Shown: piece by piece, positions 40,338 to 49,588 of the stretch | Position numbering within the stretch: the stretch's first letter is position 1 | Layout of the letters: each line of letters opens with the position of its first letter | DNA from: Oligoflexus sp. | Lineage (GTDB): Bacteria > Bdellovibrionota_B > Oligoflexia > Oligoflexales > Oligoflexaceae | Direction: 5' to 3' | Assembly: GCF_035712445.1 (NCBI RefSeq) | Contig: NZ_DASTAT010000008.1 | Span: forward strand, 1-50,923 | DNA length: 50,923 nucleotides | Position numbers and translations under genes: made by a program | The notes under the pieces: model-generated | Databases searched by the model: none | Seen by the model: the letters and a program-made list of their open reading frames with translations, nothing else | Told to the model about the DNA's origin: nothing

Positions 40338-42653
40338 TTATTTCCTCCACACAAAGCTGTCCGAGCTGACAAAGTCCATCATCACCGCACGCAGACTCTT
40401 ATCCTGCTGCAGCTGCTCCCGAATCGAGGTCTGCAGGCACTGGTCCGTGCTCTGCGCGACATGCCCCTGAGCATAGCGGAGGTATTGGATGCCAAGACAG
40501 GCTTTGGCCGTTGGGCTTTCACTCAGAAGTGTGCCGAGTTCCGCAAAATTCTGAAAGGGCAGAGCCGTCGGATCGGAAAGATTCAAAGGACTTTTGATCT
40601 CGCCCGACACATCGATGGGAAACCCTGGTTTTTCCGCGTAAGCCTCGCGGAAAAGTCCGACTTCATCGAAGCGCTCAAAACCAAAACCGAGTTTATCAAT
40701 ATACTGATGACAGGACGCGCAGGAATTGCTGCCATCACTCTGCTGTCCCTGCGACAGGTGACGAGCCAGCCGCTCGCGCATGGTCAAACCTGGAGCAGGA
40801 GGAGGAATGGTCGTATCCACATTCGCCGGTGGTGGCGGCAGATCCTGACAAAGAAGGCGATTCCTGACAAAAACCCCGCGTTTGATGGGCGAAGCTTCCG
40901 TGGAATTCGCATAGGTCACGAGGATGGAACCCTGCGCGATCAAACCGCGGCGCTCGCGATCATAATTCACATTCTGCCAATCCTGGGCGGGCGCAGGCAG
41001 CCCGTAATGAGCGGCCAGCTTTTGCGTCAGCGGAGTGGAATCGGCTGCGTAGAGATCCTTCACCGATCCATTCTGATCAAAGACGAGATTCGCCAGAAAG
41101 CGCCTTGTTTCCTCCATCATGTCAGCACGCAGAGCAGGCGTTAGCTTTTGATTGTCCCGCGTGACAAAGGGCAAGGAACTGATCCCGAGCCACTGCATCG
41201 CAAAATCCGCGAACGTCTCGCGAGCCGCATCCGTGCCCAGCAAACGCTCGGCTTCGCGGCGCCGTGTGGCAGGATCTTTGATGCTGCCGTCCGCAGCCGC
41301 AGCCAGCAGCGTTTCATCGGGAGGCGTTCCCGTCAGACTATAAGCCAGGGCTGTCGCCACCTCGTAGGAATCCAAAGAGTAGGCATTCATCGGTGATACA
41401 AAACTGCCGATTTCCGAGCGATAAAGGAAATAAGGGGACTGCAGCATGGTCTCCAGAACTTTGGTGGGTTCCATCGCGGCGTAAGCATCCACCTCCGTCT
41501 GAGTCAAAGGACGCCGATAGAGTTTCAGACCGATTTTTTCGGCAAAGCAGCGACGATCCGAACCGCACGAGGTTTGGGCCTTGGCTTTTTCCGCGATTTC
41601 CCGGGCCGATTTGGCAAAGACCACAAGGTGACGGTCGGTGACGACAGCGGCATCAGCATTGTTGTTATACCCAAGGACGTTCGCCGGCTCAGGCCAGAAT
41701 TTAAGAGCATTGATATCGGTGACACCCAGGATCACCCGCACACTGTTGCGATACTCACGCTCGGTGAGAAGACGCAGCTGACGCCGCCCCAGATTGCTGC
41801 CGGGCGCCTTGCAATCAACTGCATCAGCAGGATTCAGGGCGAAGCGGATATAACGCGCTACATCGCGGGCACAGTCCCCTGTGCACTGCCCGACCTTGCC
41901 CAAAGGCATGGTCGTACTGATCCGCTCCGTGAGTTTTTCGACCTGACCACAGCTGGTGCATTTGCCAAGACTGATCAGCAGTGGAGTTCCCGCGCCCCCT
42001 TCCCCATCCTTGCCGTGACACTTCGCGCACTGGGTTTGATACTGCTTTTGCCCGGGACTCAGATCCTCATAGCCGGCGGTCAGCAGCACATCACGATCCG
42101 GCATCGAAAATTGGCTTTCACTTCGTTTGGGGTCAGCAAGAAGAGTGATGTCCCCCGTCCAGCCGGTGAACAGCGAAGGAACAGGTGTTCCGGCTTGAAT
42201 ACGAACGAGGGAACCAGGACTGTATTGACCCGATCCCGATCCATTTTGAATGGTGACCGAATAAAGTCGTTCTTCGGGATTGAGGTCGAACCATTGATTG
42301 ACGACCTGATTTTGCTTTTTCCAGACGTACCAGCCGTTCTCTTTCCGCGTAAGATCCGGCGTCTGTTCACCGCTGGCGTTGGTGAAGATCAATTTGATGG
42401 ATTGATCCTTGGGGTCGGTTTGCTTCTGATCGATGAAGCCCCGGTACCAACCGGCTACGTCAGCCAAAGCCTTGCCTGGCCAGCGTCCACTGGTTTCGAC
42501 CACCTTGTTGTCCTGAACGTACCAGGTGTAAAGATAGACTTGATTCCAGCTCTCCGGTTTCTTGAAGAAGACGTAGAAGCCCGAAACATTGTCCTCGGCC
42601 ACCAGGCTCCAGCTCCACAGCAGTGCCAAAAAGAAAATCAGCCTTCGTCGCAT
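40338..42653 (-). CDS. DUF1592/DUF1588/DUF1585 cytochrome-domain protein with starch-module-like N-terminus
   Basis: The product is 771 residues. The signal peptide (about 1-20) ends near SLVAE. A CBM26-like module (about 22-110, YVFFKKPESWNQVYLYTW) is followed by a bacterial-repeat/InlB-type segment (about 115-185). A cytochrome c domain has CAKCH (about 200), then come blocks typical of the DUF1587/1592/1588/1585 set: LLTEREYRNSVRVILG, YFLYRSEIG, IKRGVFVRNRLLCQDLP and NSCASCHQYIDKLGFGFE with a second CXXCH. These domains are common in planctomycetes and myxobacteria, usually paired with DUF1552. ATG 42653 has AAGGGGG upstream; an in-frame start at 42839 is rejected. It is the first gene of the pair. 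The substrate is unknown; a polysaccharide or redox surface function is inference. Confidence 0.82.
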   Translation of the reverse strand: MRRRLIFFLALLWSWSLVAEDNVSGFYVFFKKPESWNQVYLYTWYVQDNKVVETSGRWPGKALADVAGWYRGFIDQKQTDPKDQSIKLIFTNASGEQTPDLTRKENGWYVWKKQNQVVNQWFDLNPEERLYSVTIQNGSGSGQYSPGSLVRIQAGTPVPSLFTGWTGDITLLADPKRSESQFSMPDRDVLLTAGYEDLSPGQKQYQTQCAKCHGKDGEGGAGTPLLISLGKCTSCGQVEKLTERISTTMPLGKVGQCTGDCARDVARYIRFALNPADAVDCKAPGSNLGRRQLRLLTEREYRNSVRVILGVTDINALKFWPEPANVLGYNNNADAAVVTDRHLVVFAKSAREIAEKAKAQTSCGSDRRCFAEKIGLKLYRRPLTQTEVDAYAAMEPTKVLETMLQSPYFLYRSEIGSFVSPMNAYSLDSYEVATALAYSLTGTPPDETLLAAAADGSIKDPATRRREAERLLGTDAARETFADFAMQWLGISSLPFVTRDNQKLTPALRADMMEETRRFLANLVFDQNGSVKDLYAADSTPLTQKLAAHYGLPAPAQDWQNVNYDRERRGLIAQGSILVTYANSTEASPIKRGVFVRNRLLCQDLPPPPANVDTTIPPPAPGLTMRERLARHLSQGQQSDGSNSCASCHQYIDKLGFGFERFDEVGLFREAYAEKPGFPIDVSGEIKSPLNLSDPTALPFQNFAELGTLLSESPTAKACLGIQYLRYAQGHVAQSTDQCLQTSIREQLQQDKSLRAVMMDFVSSDSFVWRK

Positions 42654-42822
42654 AGATGTCCCCCTTCTTTGTTTCATTTCTAATGGCCTGGGGTTGGACT
42701 GACAATCGTCTTTTTTTTCCGAACATCCAAATGGTCGGCTCTCAAGATGAATTCTGCTTGACCGAAAGGAATATGGCGAAAGTTTACGCAGAGGTATTTG
42801 CCTCGTGAAAAGGATGAGACGC

Positions 42823-43764
42823 ATGAGTTTCCGAAGCATCCTGTGGTTCGTGTGCGCTGCTGTCTTGGGTCTGAATCACAATTCCCTGTATGGAAAAGAA
42901 TACAAAGAACATGAAATCAACTGGGAGCCCTTAAGAAAGCGCCCGGACCTCTATCAGGCTTACTGGGCGATCTATGGCGATGGAAAAGAGCAGAAGACGC
43001 TCACCCGCGAGCAGCTGAAGCGCTCCTATGAAATCACGGAAACGATTCTTAAAACCAATCCCAAGTGGGTCGATGGCTATTGGATACTCGGCAGCACCGC
43101 GTTCCAGTGGGGTTCGTCCTATAATGACGAGAAGGATCTGCCTTTGGCCCGTGAAATTTTTCTGAAAGGCAAAAAAGCCACGGAATCCTGTTTAAAAATT
43201 GATCCGAACCAGCCTCTTTGCAAACTCTTCCTGGGGTCCGCGATCGGCAGCATCGGCAGTATAGATGGAATCCTAGCGTCCCTGAAAAATGCCAAGACCG
43301 TGGAAAAGCTCTGGCTGGAAGTCCTGGCCTCCAACGTGAATTACCACTTTTATCCCAGCATTACGATGCAGGGCAGCGTCCGCTATGGGCTTGGGATGTT
43401 CTACCGTCTTATTCCGGACATGTGGCTGATCGAATGGCTCTTTGATGTGCGCGGCAGCCTCGACAAAAGCATCAAGCTCCACCGTGAAGGCATTGCCTTC
43501 GATGGAACCAATGCCTGTTCCGACATCATGCTGGCCGTCTCCCTGATCTGCAAGGCCAAGGGTGACCGCAAGACCCCGCTTGGACAGGAGGGTTTCGCCC
43601 TGCTCGATAAAGCGGCGAGTTCAGATACCGAGAACATCAACCTGAAACTCTGCGTGACGGACGCTCAGAAAGTGGCCGAGGAACCGTCCCGCGCCTGTGG
43701 ATATACGACCACCAAGCAGCAGGACGTCAGCGAAGAAGCGGTGAAAAAGCAGAATAAATCCTGA
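42823..43764 (+). CDS. Secreted TPR-like protein of unknown function
   Basis: The product is 313 residues with an N-terminal signal peptide (about 1-23) ending near SLYG. The rest is mainly helical with TPR-like features (about 55-160), and includes the repeated pattern of aromatic and small residues in YWILGSTAFQWGSS and LCKLFLGSAIGSIGS. From memory this resembles the TatT/TRAP-associated helical family, but I am not sure. Four cysteines in the C-terminal half (CSDIM, ICKAK, LCVTD, ACGYT) may form disulfides. The start at 42823 is preferred because AAGGA precedes it by 8 nt; GTG 42805 and ATG 42814 are alternatives. It is divergent from the DUF1592 gene with a 169-bp shared upstream region. 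Confidence 0.6.
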   Translation: MSFRSILWFVCAAVLGLNHNSLYGKEYKEHEINWEPLRKRPDLYQAYWAIYGDGKEQKTLTREQLKRSYEITETILKTNPKWVDGYWILGSTAFQWGSSYNDEKDLPLAREIFLKGKKATESCLKIDPNQPLCKLFLGSAIGSIGSIDGILASLKNAKTVEKLWLEVLASNVNYHFYPSITMQGSVRYGLGMFYRLIPDMWLIEWLFDVRGSLDKSIKLHREGIAFDGTNACSDIMLAVSLICKAKGDRKTPLGQEGFALLDKAASSDTENINLKLCVTDAQKVAEEPSRACGYTTTKQQDVSEEAVKKQNKS

Positions 43765-43771
43765 ACGGCTT

Positions 43772-44356
43772 TCAGTGCCCTGATTTCAGCAGCGCAAAGT
43801 GCTGATGCAAAAGTTCATGGAAGGATTGAAAGCGTTCTTTCGGAAGGGCCGTGCTCATGATCTGATGGGATGCCTCGGGCAGGTGCCCGCGGAAATCGTG
43901 AAGACAGTGGCCCAGCTCGTGATAAACAATAGTCTTCAGCGTCAGTGCATCAACCTTAATTCGCCCCACATAACCAGCCGCATCCGGTTTCCGGATCTTG
44001 ACCGTCCTAAAGCGCATCGACTCATCGGGATGATTCTCATTCATGCGTTCACAGCGGCCTAATACCGTTTCATCACCCTGCTGCCCCAGATCATCTTGCC
44101 AAACGACCTGGACGAGCTGGCTCCGCAATTCAGGTGAAACCGGGATGGCATTCGCCTGCGCATCACTCTCGTAAGCCGCGACCAGGGGCATCAGCTCCGA
44201 CTCAAAACGCGTCTCGGGCTTGGAACTCGCGCCATCTGACGTAGGCGGCTGCGATCCGCAGGCCAAAAGCGGCATAACCAACAGTAATGATGGAAGATTT
44301 TTAAAAAAAGAAGACGTGACAGGACGCGAAATCCAGGAAGTCAGCAACAGCAGCAT
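43772..44356 (-). CDS. Predicted lipoprotein with HExxH metalloprotease-like motif
   Basis: The product is 194 residues. A long signal peptide ends in MPLLAC, so Cys33 is probably lipidated. A Ser/Pro-rich linker leads to a small domain holding the motif VYHELGHCLHDFRG (about 143-156), in which HELGH is the classical HExxH zinc-binding core. No clear third ligand of the metzincin type (HExxHxxGxxH) is seen. A periplasmic or surface peptidase is a reasonable inference, but the family was not identified. The stop lies 7 bp from the stop of the convergent TPR-like gene. It probably has its own promoter in the AT-rich gap 44357-44685. Confidence 0.65.
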   Translation of the reverse strand: MLLLLTSWISRPVTSSFFKNLPSLLLVMPLLACGSQPPTSDGASSKPETRFESELMPLVAAYESDAQANAIPVSPELRSQLVQVVWQDDLGQQGDETVLGRCERMNENHPDESMRFRTVKIRKPDAAGYVGRIKVDALTLKTIVYHELGHCLHDFRGHLPEASHQIMSTALPKERFQSFHELLHQHFALLKSGH

Positions 44357-44569
44357 AAATCACCCAGCAACAACACTTTGACATCCATAATCAGCCCAGG
44401 CGGGCCGATTGCCCCTTTTTAAGCCAATACAGCATACATGTCAAGCCCCAATGACCGACCCATCCGTCTTAATTTATTCATTAATTTCCCATAGTTAAAC
44501 AAATGTCCAAGAAGCTCTTTTTATTTGCTCAAGCTGAGGCTGTAATATCCGGTTACGACAATAATGTAG

Positions 44570-44598
44570 TTGAATCTATCTCAATTAAGATTTATTAA
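44570..44598 (+). promoter_or_regulatory. Candidate sigma70 promoter
   Basis: TTGAAT (44570-44575) and TATTAA (44593-44598) have an ideal 17-bp spacing. It lies only about 20 bp before the terminator hairpin, which argues for a very short leader or a different true start site. Confidence 0.4.
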
Positions 44599-44616
44599 TC
44601 CGCAAACTGACGCTCG

Positions 44617-44638
44617 AAGCTCGAAAGGGCTTTTTTTT
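44617..44638 (+). terminator. GAAA-loop intrinsic terminator in the leader of the barrel operon
   Basis: The stem AAGCTC/GGGCTT (one G-U pair) is closed by a GAAA tetraloop (44623-44626) and followed by T8 (44631-44638). It sits 48 bp before the ATG of the downstream barrel gene, so it may act as an attenuator or end a small upstream transcript. Confidence 0.7.
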
Positions 44639-44685
44639 AGCCAACCAGACTGGCTGGATGGCCGACCGAAGAAGAAGAGGCTGAT

Positions 44686-45531
44686 ATGCGGATCTCGAAA
44701 CTCCTCAATCCATCGACCTGGCTCGTCGGACAACTCATCTGTCTGCAAGCAGCCTCGGCTCAGACAGTCACAGACAAGGTGGAAACCAAGTTAGGTGGCT
44801 GGACTCCTTCGGTACAAACTTCGTACCTGCGCAGTGCCGCCGGTCAGGATTCCGCGTATTATCAATCGGTCGCAGCCATCGAATTCAACCTTGTTCACAT
44901 GCTCCTCGACTCCAGCAGCTTTCTGTTGTCCACTGGCGTGTCACGCGATCTGGATGCTCTGGAAGAGCGCAACATATGGTCCGCGACCTCCCTGGCTTAC
45001 ATAAGCAGTCCCTACGAAGTCGCCAAAAATCTTGAGTTCCGTTACAGAGGAACAGTAGTCGCGCCCACCAACTCGGAATCCCGAGATTATTTGTCCTATC
45101 GCGGTTCTGTGGGAGGCAGCGCAAGCCTGACCCGCAGTTGGAAACGCCTGCCCATCGGCAAGAGCCTGGCCGTCGGCCTTTCGGGCAATGCTTCGCGTAA
45201 CTTCTTTGAGTATGACGCTTCAGAGAACGGCACTCCCAACACGACAGTCGCATTGGGAACAGGTGTATCCGCCGCTCTTGAGGTAACCGATAGCGTTCAG
45301 CTTTCCGGTTCTTACGGCTTGAAAAAATCCCGGAAATCAAACGACACCTGGCTCGACACGCGTTACGAGCACAAGCTTGCAGCTGGATACAGCGTAAGCA
45401 ATCAGCTGGCCTTGAGCGTCAGCCAAGGTACTGAAAACCGTGCCTACAGCTACGATGCGCAAACTGCACAGTTCGCGCTTTATGATTTTCAAACGACGAT
45501 CTATGAACTTGCGGCGACCTATACGTTTTAA
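44686..45531 (+). CDS. Predicted outer-membrane beta-barrel protein
   Basis: The product is 281 residues. A Sec signal peptide (about 1-25) ends AASA|QT. The mature protein consists of alternating hydrophobic and polar strands with aromatic girdles, such as LGGWTPSVQTSYL, YLSYRGSVGGSASL and LSGSYGLKKS. The C-terminal strand TIYELAATYTF ends in Phe, the usual outer-membrane barrel insertion signal. About ten or twelve strands are plausible. No function was recognised. The downstream lipoprotein metalloprotease starts 54 bp after its stop with no terminator between them, so the two are probably an operon. Confidence 0.72.
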   Translation: MRISKLLNPSTWLVGQLICLQAASAQTVTDKVETKLGGWTPSVQTSYLRSAAGQDSAYYQSVAAIEFNLVHMLLDSSSFLLSTGVSRDLDALEERNIWSATSLAYISSPYEVAKNLEFRYRGTVVAPTNSESRDYLSYRGSVGGSASLTRSWKRLPIGKSLAVGLSGNASRNFFEYDASENGTPNTTVALGTGVSAALEVTDSVQLSGSYGLKKSRKSNDTWLDTRYEHKLAAGYSVSNQLALSVSQGTENRAYSYDAQTAQFALYDFQTTIYELAATYTF

Positions 45532-45584
45532 TGCATGAGGGTGATCTAGAGGCGCCTTGCCTCGCTGATTGGAAAGGAACTTAT

Positions 45585-48500
45585 ATGACGATGTTTAGGG
45601 GAACATTTGGAGCGATCCAGACGCTGGCATTAGCCGGTAGTCTTGTGGTCGGCCTTGGCCAGACCGGCTGCGAAAAGAAGCGCGGTCTGCGATTCACCCA
45701 AGGGTCAGGGGACAACCTCTACGAAATTAAGCAATTCGAAGGGGACACGTTCACACTCAAAACAGGCGAGAAGCGCTTCAAGGGTCAAACGTCACGCGCT
45801 GACGAACTTTTGACTTTGAACGGCTTCGACAAGATCAACAGTCTCGACGCCGTTGAATTCAAGATTGAAGATGGCCTCTTCGCAGGCATCGACATCTCCG
45901 ACTTCAACTTCTACGGTCGCGAGAACTTCGAGTACACCTTCAAGTACAGCTTCACCGACTACTACGTAATCCTTTCCAAGGTAGCGGCCAAGTCTGACAT
46001 CCCGAGCCAGGAACTGACCTTTGCCACCGACGCTGGCAACGGCATGTACGAAGTTCCCCTGATGGGTCTTCCCATCTCGCTCTTCACTGTCGAGCAAGTG
46101 AAAGACGAGCGCGGCAAGCCTACTCGTCAAATCACAACCTTCGCTCGTGATTACCTGTCGCAGGCGTCTCACTTTAAAGTGAATCCAGGCCAGGTTCAGT
46201 ACTTCGAAGCGCCTAACAAGCCTGATCTCTTTACTGCAGACTTCTTTAACCCGAATGACGAATGGTTCTTCACCAAGACCCTGGTGGGCCGTTCGATCTC
46301 ATCGAACGCGATCCTTGGTGAAACAGAGGCTTCGCTCAAAATCAAATTTGCACGTACCAATAACAGTTTGATTGGCGTGGATCTGAACATCGCAAAAGAG
46401 CAGCAAGTCCTGGATCCAACCAAGACCATCACCGCTCTTGAAATTCCTGTTCAGTGGGTTGATTTTAAGACCGACACTGCTGGCCCTTCAGCTCGTTTGA
46501 AAGAACAGATGCTGGGCGACAAGGAAGGCTCTTCCCGCTTCTGGAAAGAGCGTCAATACGCGCTTGTCGACTTTAACAACGCTGACCGCTTGGACAAGGC
46601 GTTTACGCTCGACAACAAACTGGAAAAACTTGAAGTCAGCACTGACTACGTATCGTTCACGATCTATGAGTCGAGCACGGGTAACACCTATAAGTATTCG
46701 CTTGCCAAATCCAACCGCCGTGTTGAAGGCCAGCGCATGTATGCTGAAGACACCAAGCTCTTCCACGTATTTGCGGACAAGCGCACTGTGATCAACGGCA
46801 ACCTTTATACTCAGGAACCGGATCTGAACAAACTGGTCTTCGCCAACCGTTTTTATCCAGAAAACGGCGAGATCGTGTTCCACATCAGCAAAAACACTCC
46901 AAATCAGCCTGAGTTCATCGAGGCTATCCAGAATTCAGTTACGGCTTGGGACAAGGCGTTCAAAGAAGCCGGCACTGACATCCGCATTCGTCTGAGTGAC
47001 GAGCGCGTTGATGTAGGTGACGTACGCTATAACCAGGTTGTCTTCTACGGATACGAAATTGACTCGTCGATGGACGGCGGTATGCTGCTCGGCTTCGGAC
47101 CTTCGGTCCAGGACAGCCGTTCCGGCCAAACTTTTTCGGCTGCAACTCACATTTATCTGCGTGCTTATCGCGAAGGTATCATTCGCAATATCCGCAACTT
47201 CGTCCGTAACGAACTCGGTCTTTACGAAGACAAGACTGTAGGCGGCGTACCTCTTTTCGCAGCGTCTGACGCTGCTCTGGAAGGCGGCACAATCCTGGCT
47301 TCGACAGCAGTGATTACGTCGGGTCGCTCGAGTCTTTACAACTATTTCCAATCCACACCCGGTCTCTTCGATCGCGCTCCTGAGGGCATGAAAGAAGGCG
47401 TACTCAGCCGCATCGCTCAATTCGACAGCCTTGACTCGCTGCAGAAGGCCAACAAAGCTCGCGAAACAAAGAAAAATGTTATGCAAACCGCCAATGGCCC
47501 TGTTTGCGAATTTGCCAATGTCGCTGCATCAGCCAACTCCTGGAGAAAAATCCGCGAGAGCTGTCTCGTTGAAGGCAACCCTTTTGCTGAATACCTGGGC
47601 AAATTGAAAGCTGAACATTCGAGCGACCCAAGCGTTCTGAACGGCGAAGGCGAAGAAGAAGCCATCCTTGCTTGTGCTCAGCCTTTGATGAAAGAACTCC
47701 TGACATCCACTCTGGTTCACGAAATTGGTCACAACTTCGGTCTGGGCCACAACTTTGCCGCTTCGAGCGATGCCGCTAACTTCGCGAAAGACGAGCAAGG
47801 TCGTGTTGCTTATCCATCCTCTTCCGTCATGGATTACCCTGCTCGTGACTTTGACCTCTACGATCGCGTAGGCCCTTACGACGTCGCTGCGATTCGTTAC
47901 CTTTACGGCCGTAAAGTGGAAACGACCAAAGGTGAGATCCTGGAAGTTCCTGCTAACAAAAGCATCTACAGAGTTGCCAAGGAAGCCAGCACAGAGCTCA
48001 AGAACTATGAAATGTGCACAGACGTACTGAATTCGAACAACGAGCCCTTCTTCAACCCTCTCTGTTTGAAGTGGGACATCGGTGCCAAGCCCCAGGAATA
48101 CGTGAAGTGGGCTATCAGCCAAATTCATGCCGACATTATTCAAAATGGTTACATCTATAACAGCGCTCGTTTCATCGGTTCGGGTGGCGGTTTGAGTTAC
48201 TTCACGAACTTCAAGCAGATCCATGACCATTTCCGCTTCCTCATCGGTCGTAAGGCCGGCGCATACCTTGAATATGTGACAGATGAAAATGATCTCATTG
48301 AAAACGTGATTAAGTCATCCAGAGACAAGACTCTGGCTGACTATTACGAAGCAACTAAATTGATCTTCGACTTTGCTCGTCAGGTTATTGAATTGGCGCC
48401 ACGCGTTTGTATGCTGACCGTGGACGGTGAAGCCCCCTTCCCCTTCCAGTTCCAAATCCTGCGTAACGCAATTTACGAAACCGAGCAGAAGACCGTTCAG

Positions 48501-49565
48501 AACTGTAAACAAGCCGAACCTTTCCTTGGTCCATTCTTCGGCTCTGAAGCCGGCCCTGCGACTGTAAAAGCTGAAGACCGCGGTATGGATTTGTTCCCAC
48601 TTGAACTCAACCTGGACCCAACCAGCGCATCTGACAAACTGAAACGTGGATTCTCGTTCGGGATTTCTGGTGCGGATCTGAGTCCAACCTATTCGTCTGG
48701 TGTTGTGAACTATAAGCTGGCTGCCGTTCAGCTCTTAACTGATCGTAATTCGACTCTCGCATCGGTTCAAAACTCTGGTGGTGCTTATAACTTCCTGGAC
48801 ATCCCTTGGTTCAAGAAAACCATCTACGACTCCTTCCTGGCGCAAGCTCTGCTGGGTGTCGATGGTGGCTCGATCGACTCAACCCTGGCTGGCGCGAAGA
48901 TTCCGTTCTTCCAGGAAACCGGCTCGGTCAACAGTGTAATGCTCAGCTCGTTGTTCAAGGGCTCGAATCTGATCTACAGCCAGGCTTACACCGACGCTCG
49001 CAGCTTGACGCCGTCGATCGAGCAGAATACTTCGAACCTCTATAAGTGGGTTCGTGACCAGGGAGATTCCGTGGTGTTCGTGAAGAACGCTAAGAACCAG
49101 GTCGTATACGCCTCCAAGGGTTACATCGCAGCGATAATAGATCGCCTTGTTAAGATGAACCAGGTCAGTGCTCTGACCAGCTTTGCTGATGCTAAAGTCA
49201 AACCTGTTCTGACTGAACGCCTCAAAGTACAGCTGACGAACCAGAACGAACTCGCAGTGAGCAATCAAGAGAAAATGGTACGCGCCAGCTTCACTTTGCT
49301 TGACAGCCTCGGGCTCGCACTCCAGCCTGCTCAGGTAAAAGCTCTGGAACAGCGCTTGGCCAAGTTCACAACCGACACAGGCCTTGCCGCTGAAGGCGTG
49401 TCGCTGCAGGACAATGCTCCTGGTATCGTGGACCAGGTTCAAGGCTTCTTGCAGGAAGCGTTGGCAAATCCTGCTTACCAGTCCGTCAAAGAATTCCAAA
49501 CTCAGTCTGGTCTGGATTTCCAAATCCAGCGCCGGACTCTGCAAGGCTTCGTTGAGACCTTCTAA
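45585..49565 (+). CDS. Very large zinc metalloprotease-like lipoprotein (metzincin signature)
   Basis: The product is 1326 residues. The N-terminal signal peptide ends LGQTGC, so it is probably a lipoprotein, although the lipobox is atypical. The long N-terminal region (about 25-450) is beta-rich and probably non-catalytic. The catalytic signature LVHEIGHNFGLGHNF lies at 710-724, with zinc ligands His712, His716 and His722 and Glu713. A Met-turn-like SSVMDYPARD follows (Met749). This matches the HExxHxxGxxH metzincin core and resembles DUF4953/DUF5117 zinc-dependent proteases; that match is inference. The C-terminal 500 residues are of unknown fold. ATG 45585 has AAGGAA upstream. Codon choice (GCT, CGT, GGT) suggests high expression. 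It ends at a strong UUCG terminator. Confidence 0.85.
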   Translation: MTMFRGTFGAIQTLALAGSLVVGLGQTGCEKKRGLRFTQGSGDNLYEIKQFEGDTFTLKTGEKRFKGQTSRADELLTLNGFDKINSLDAVEFKIEDGLFAGIDISDFNFYGRENFEYTFKYSFTDYYVILSKVAAKSDIPSQELTFATDAGNGMYEVPLMGLPISLFTVEQVKDERGKPTRQITTFARDYLSQASHFKVNPGQVQYFEAPNKPDLFTADFFNPNDEWFFTKTLVGRSISSNAILGETEASLKIKFARTNNSLIGVDLNIAKEQQVLDPTKTITALEIPVQWVDFKTDTAGPSARLKEQMLGDKEGSSRFWKERQYALVDFNNADRLDKAFTLDNKLEKLEVSTDYVSFTIYESSTGNTYKYSLAKSNRRVEGQRMYAEDTKLFHVFADKRTVINGNLYTQEPDLNKLVFANRFYPENGEIVFHISKNTPNQPEFIEAIQNSVTAWDKAFKEAGTDIRIRLSDERVDVGDVRYNQVVFYGYEIDSSMDGGMLLGFGPSVQDSRSGQTFSAATHIYLRAYREGIIRNIRNFVRNELGLYEDKTVGGVPLFAASDAALEGGTILASTAVITSGRSSLYNYFQSTPGLFDRAPEGMKEGVLSRIAQFDSLDSLQKANKARETKKNVMQTANGPVCEFANVAASANSWRKIRESCLVEGNPFAEYLGKLKAEHSSDPSVLNGEGEEEAILACAQPLMKELLTSTLVHEIGHNFGLGHNFAASSDAANFAKDEQGRVAYPSSSVMDYPARDFDLYDRVGPYDVAAIRYLYGRKVETTKGEILEVPANKSIYRVAKEASTELKNYEMCTDVLNSNNEPFFNPLCLKWDIGAKPQEYVKWAISQIHADIIQNGYIYNSARFIGSGGGLSYFTNFKQIHDHFRFLIGRKAGAYLEYVTDENDLIENVIKSSRDKTLADYYEATKLIFDFARQVIELAPRVCMLTVDGEAPFPFQFQILRNAIYETEQKTVQNCKQAEPFLGPFFGSEAGPATVKAEDRGMDLFPLELNLDPTSASDKLKRGFSFGISGADLSPTYSSGVVNYKLAAVQLLTDRNSTLASVQNSGGAYNFLDIPWFKKTIYDSFLAQALLGVDGGSIDSTLAGAKIPFFQETGSVNSVMLSSLFKGSNLIYSQAYTDARSLTPSIEQNTSNLYKWVRDQGDSVVFVKNAKNQVVYASKGYIAAIIDRLVKMNQVSALTSFADAKVKPVLTERLKVQLTNQNELAVSNQEKMVRASFTLLDSLGLALQPAQVKALEQRLAKFTTDTGLAAEGVSLQDNAPGIVDQVQGFLQEALANPAYQSVKEFQTQSGLDFQIQRRTLQGFVETF

Positions 49566-49588
49566 GTTAAATGCCTACTAGACATCAG

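Larger units (their letters stand above)
44357..44685. other. AT-rich intergenic region with promoter-like and attenuator-like elements
   Basis: This 329-bp gap lies between divergent genes and is noticeably AT-rich. It contains a candidate sigma70 promoter (44570-44598) and an intrinsic terminator (44617-44638) upstream of the barrel gene. Upstream of that there may be other promoters; none stands out. No tRNA, known riboswitch or repeat was recognised. Confidence 0.5.
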
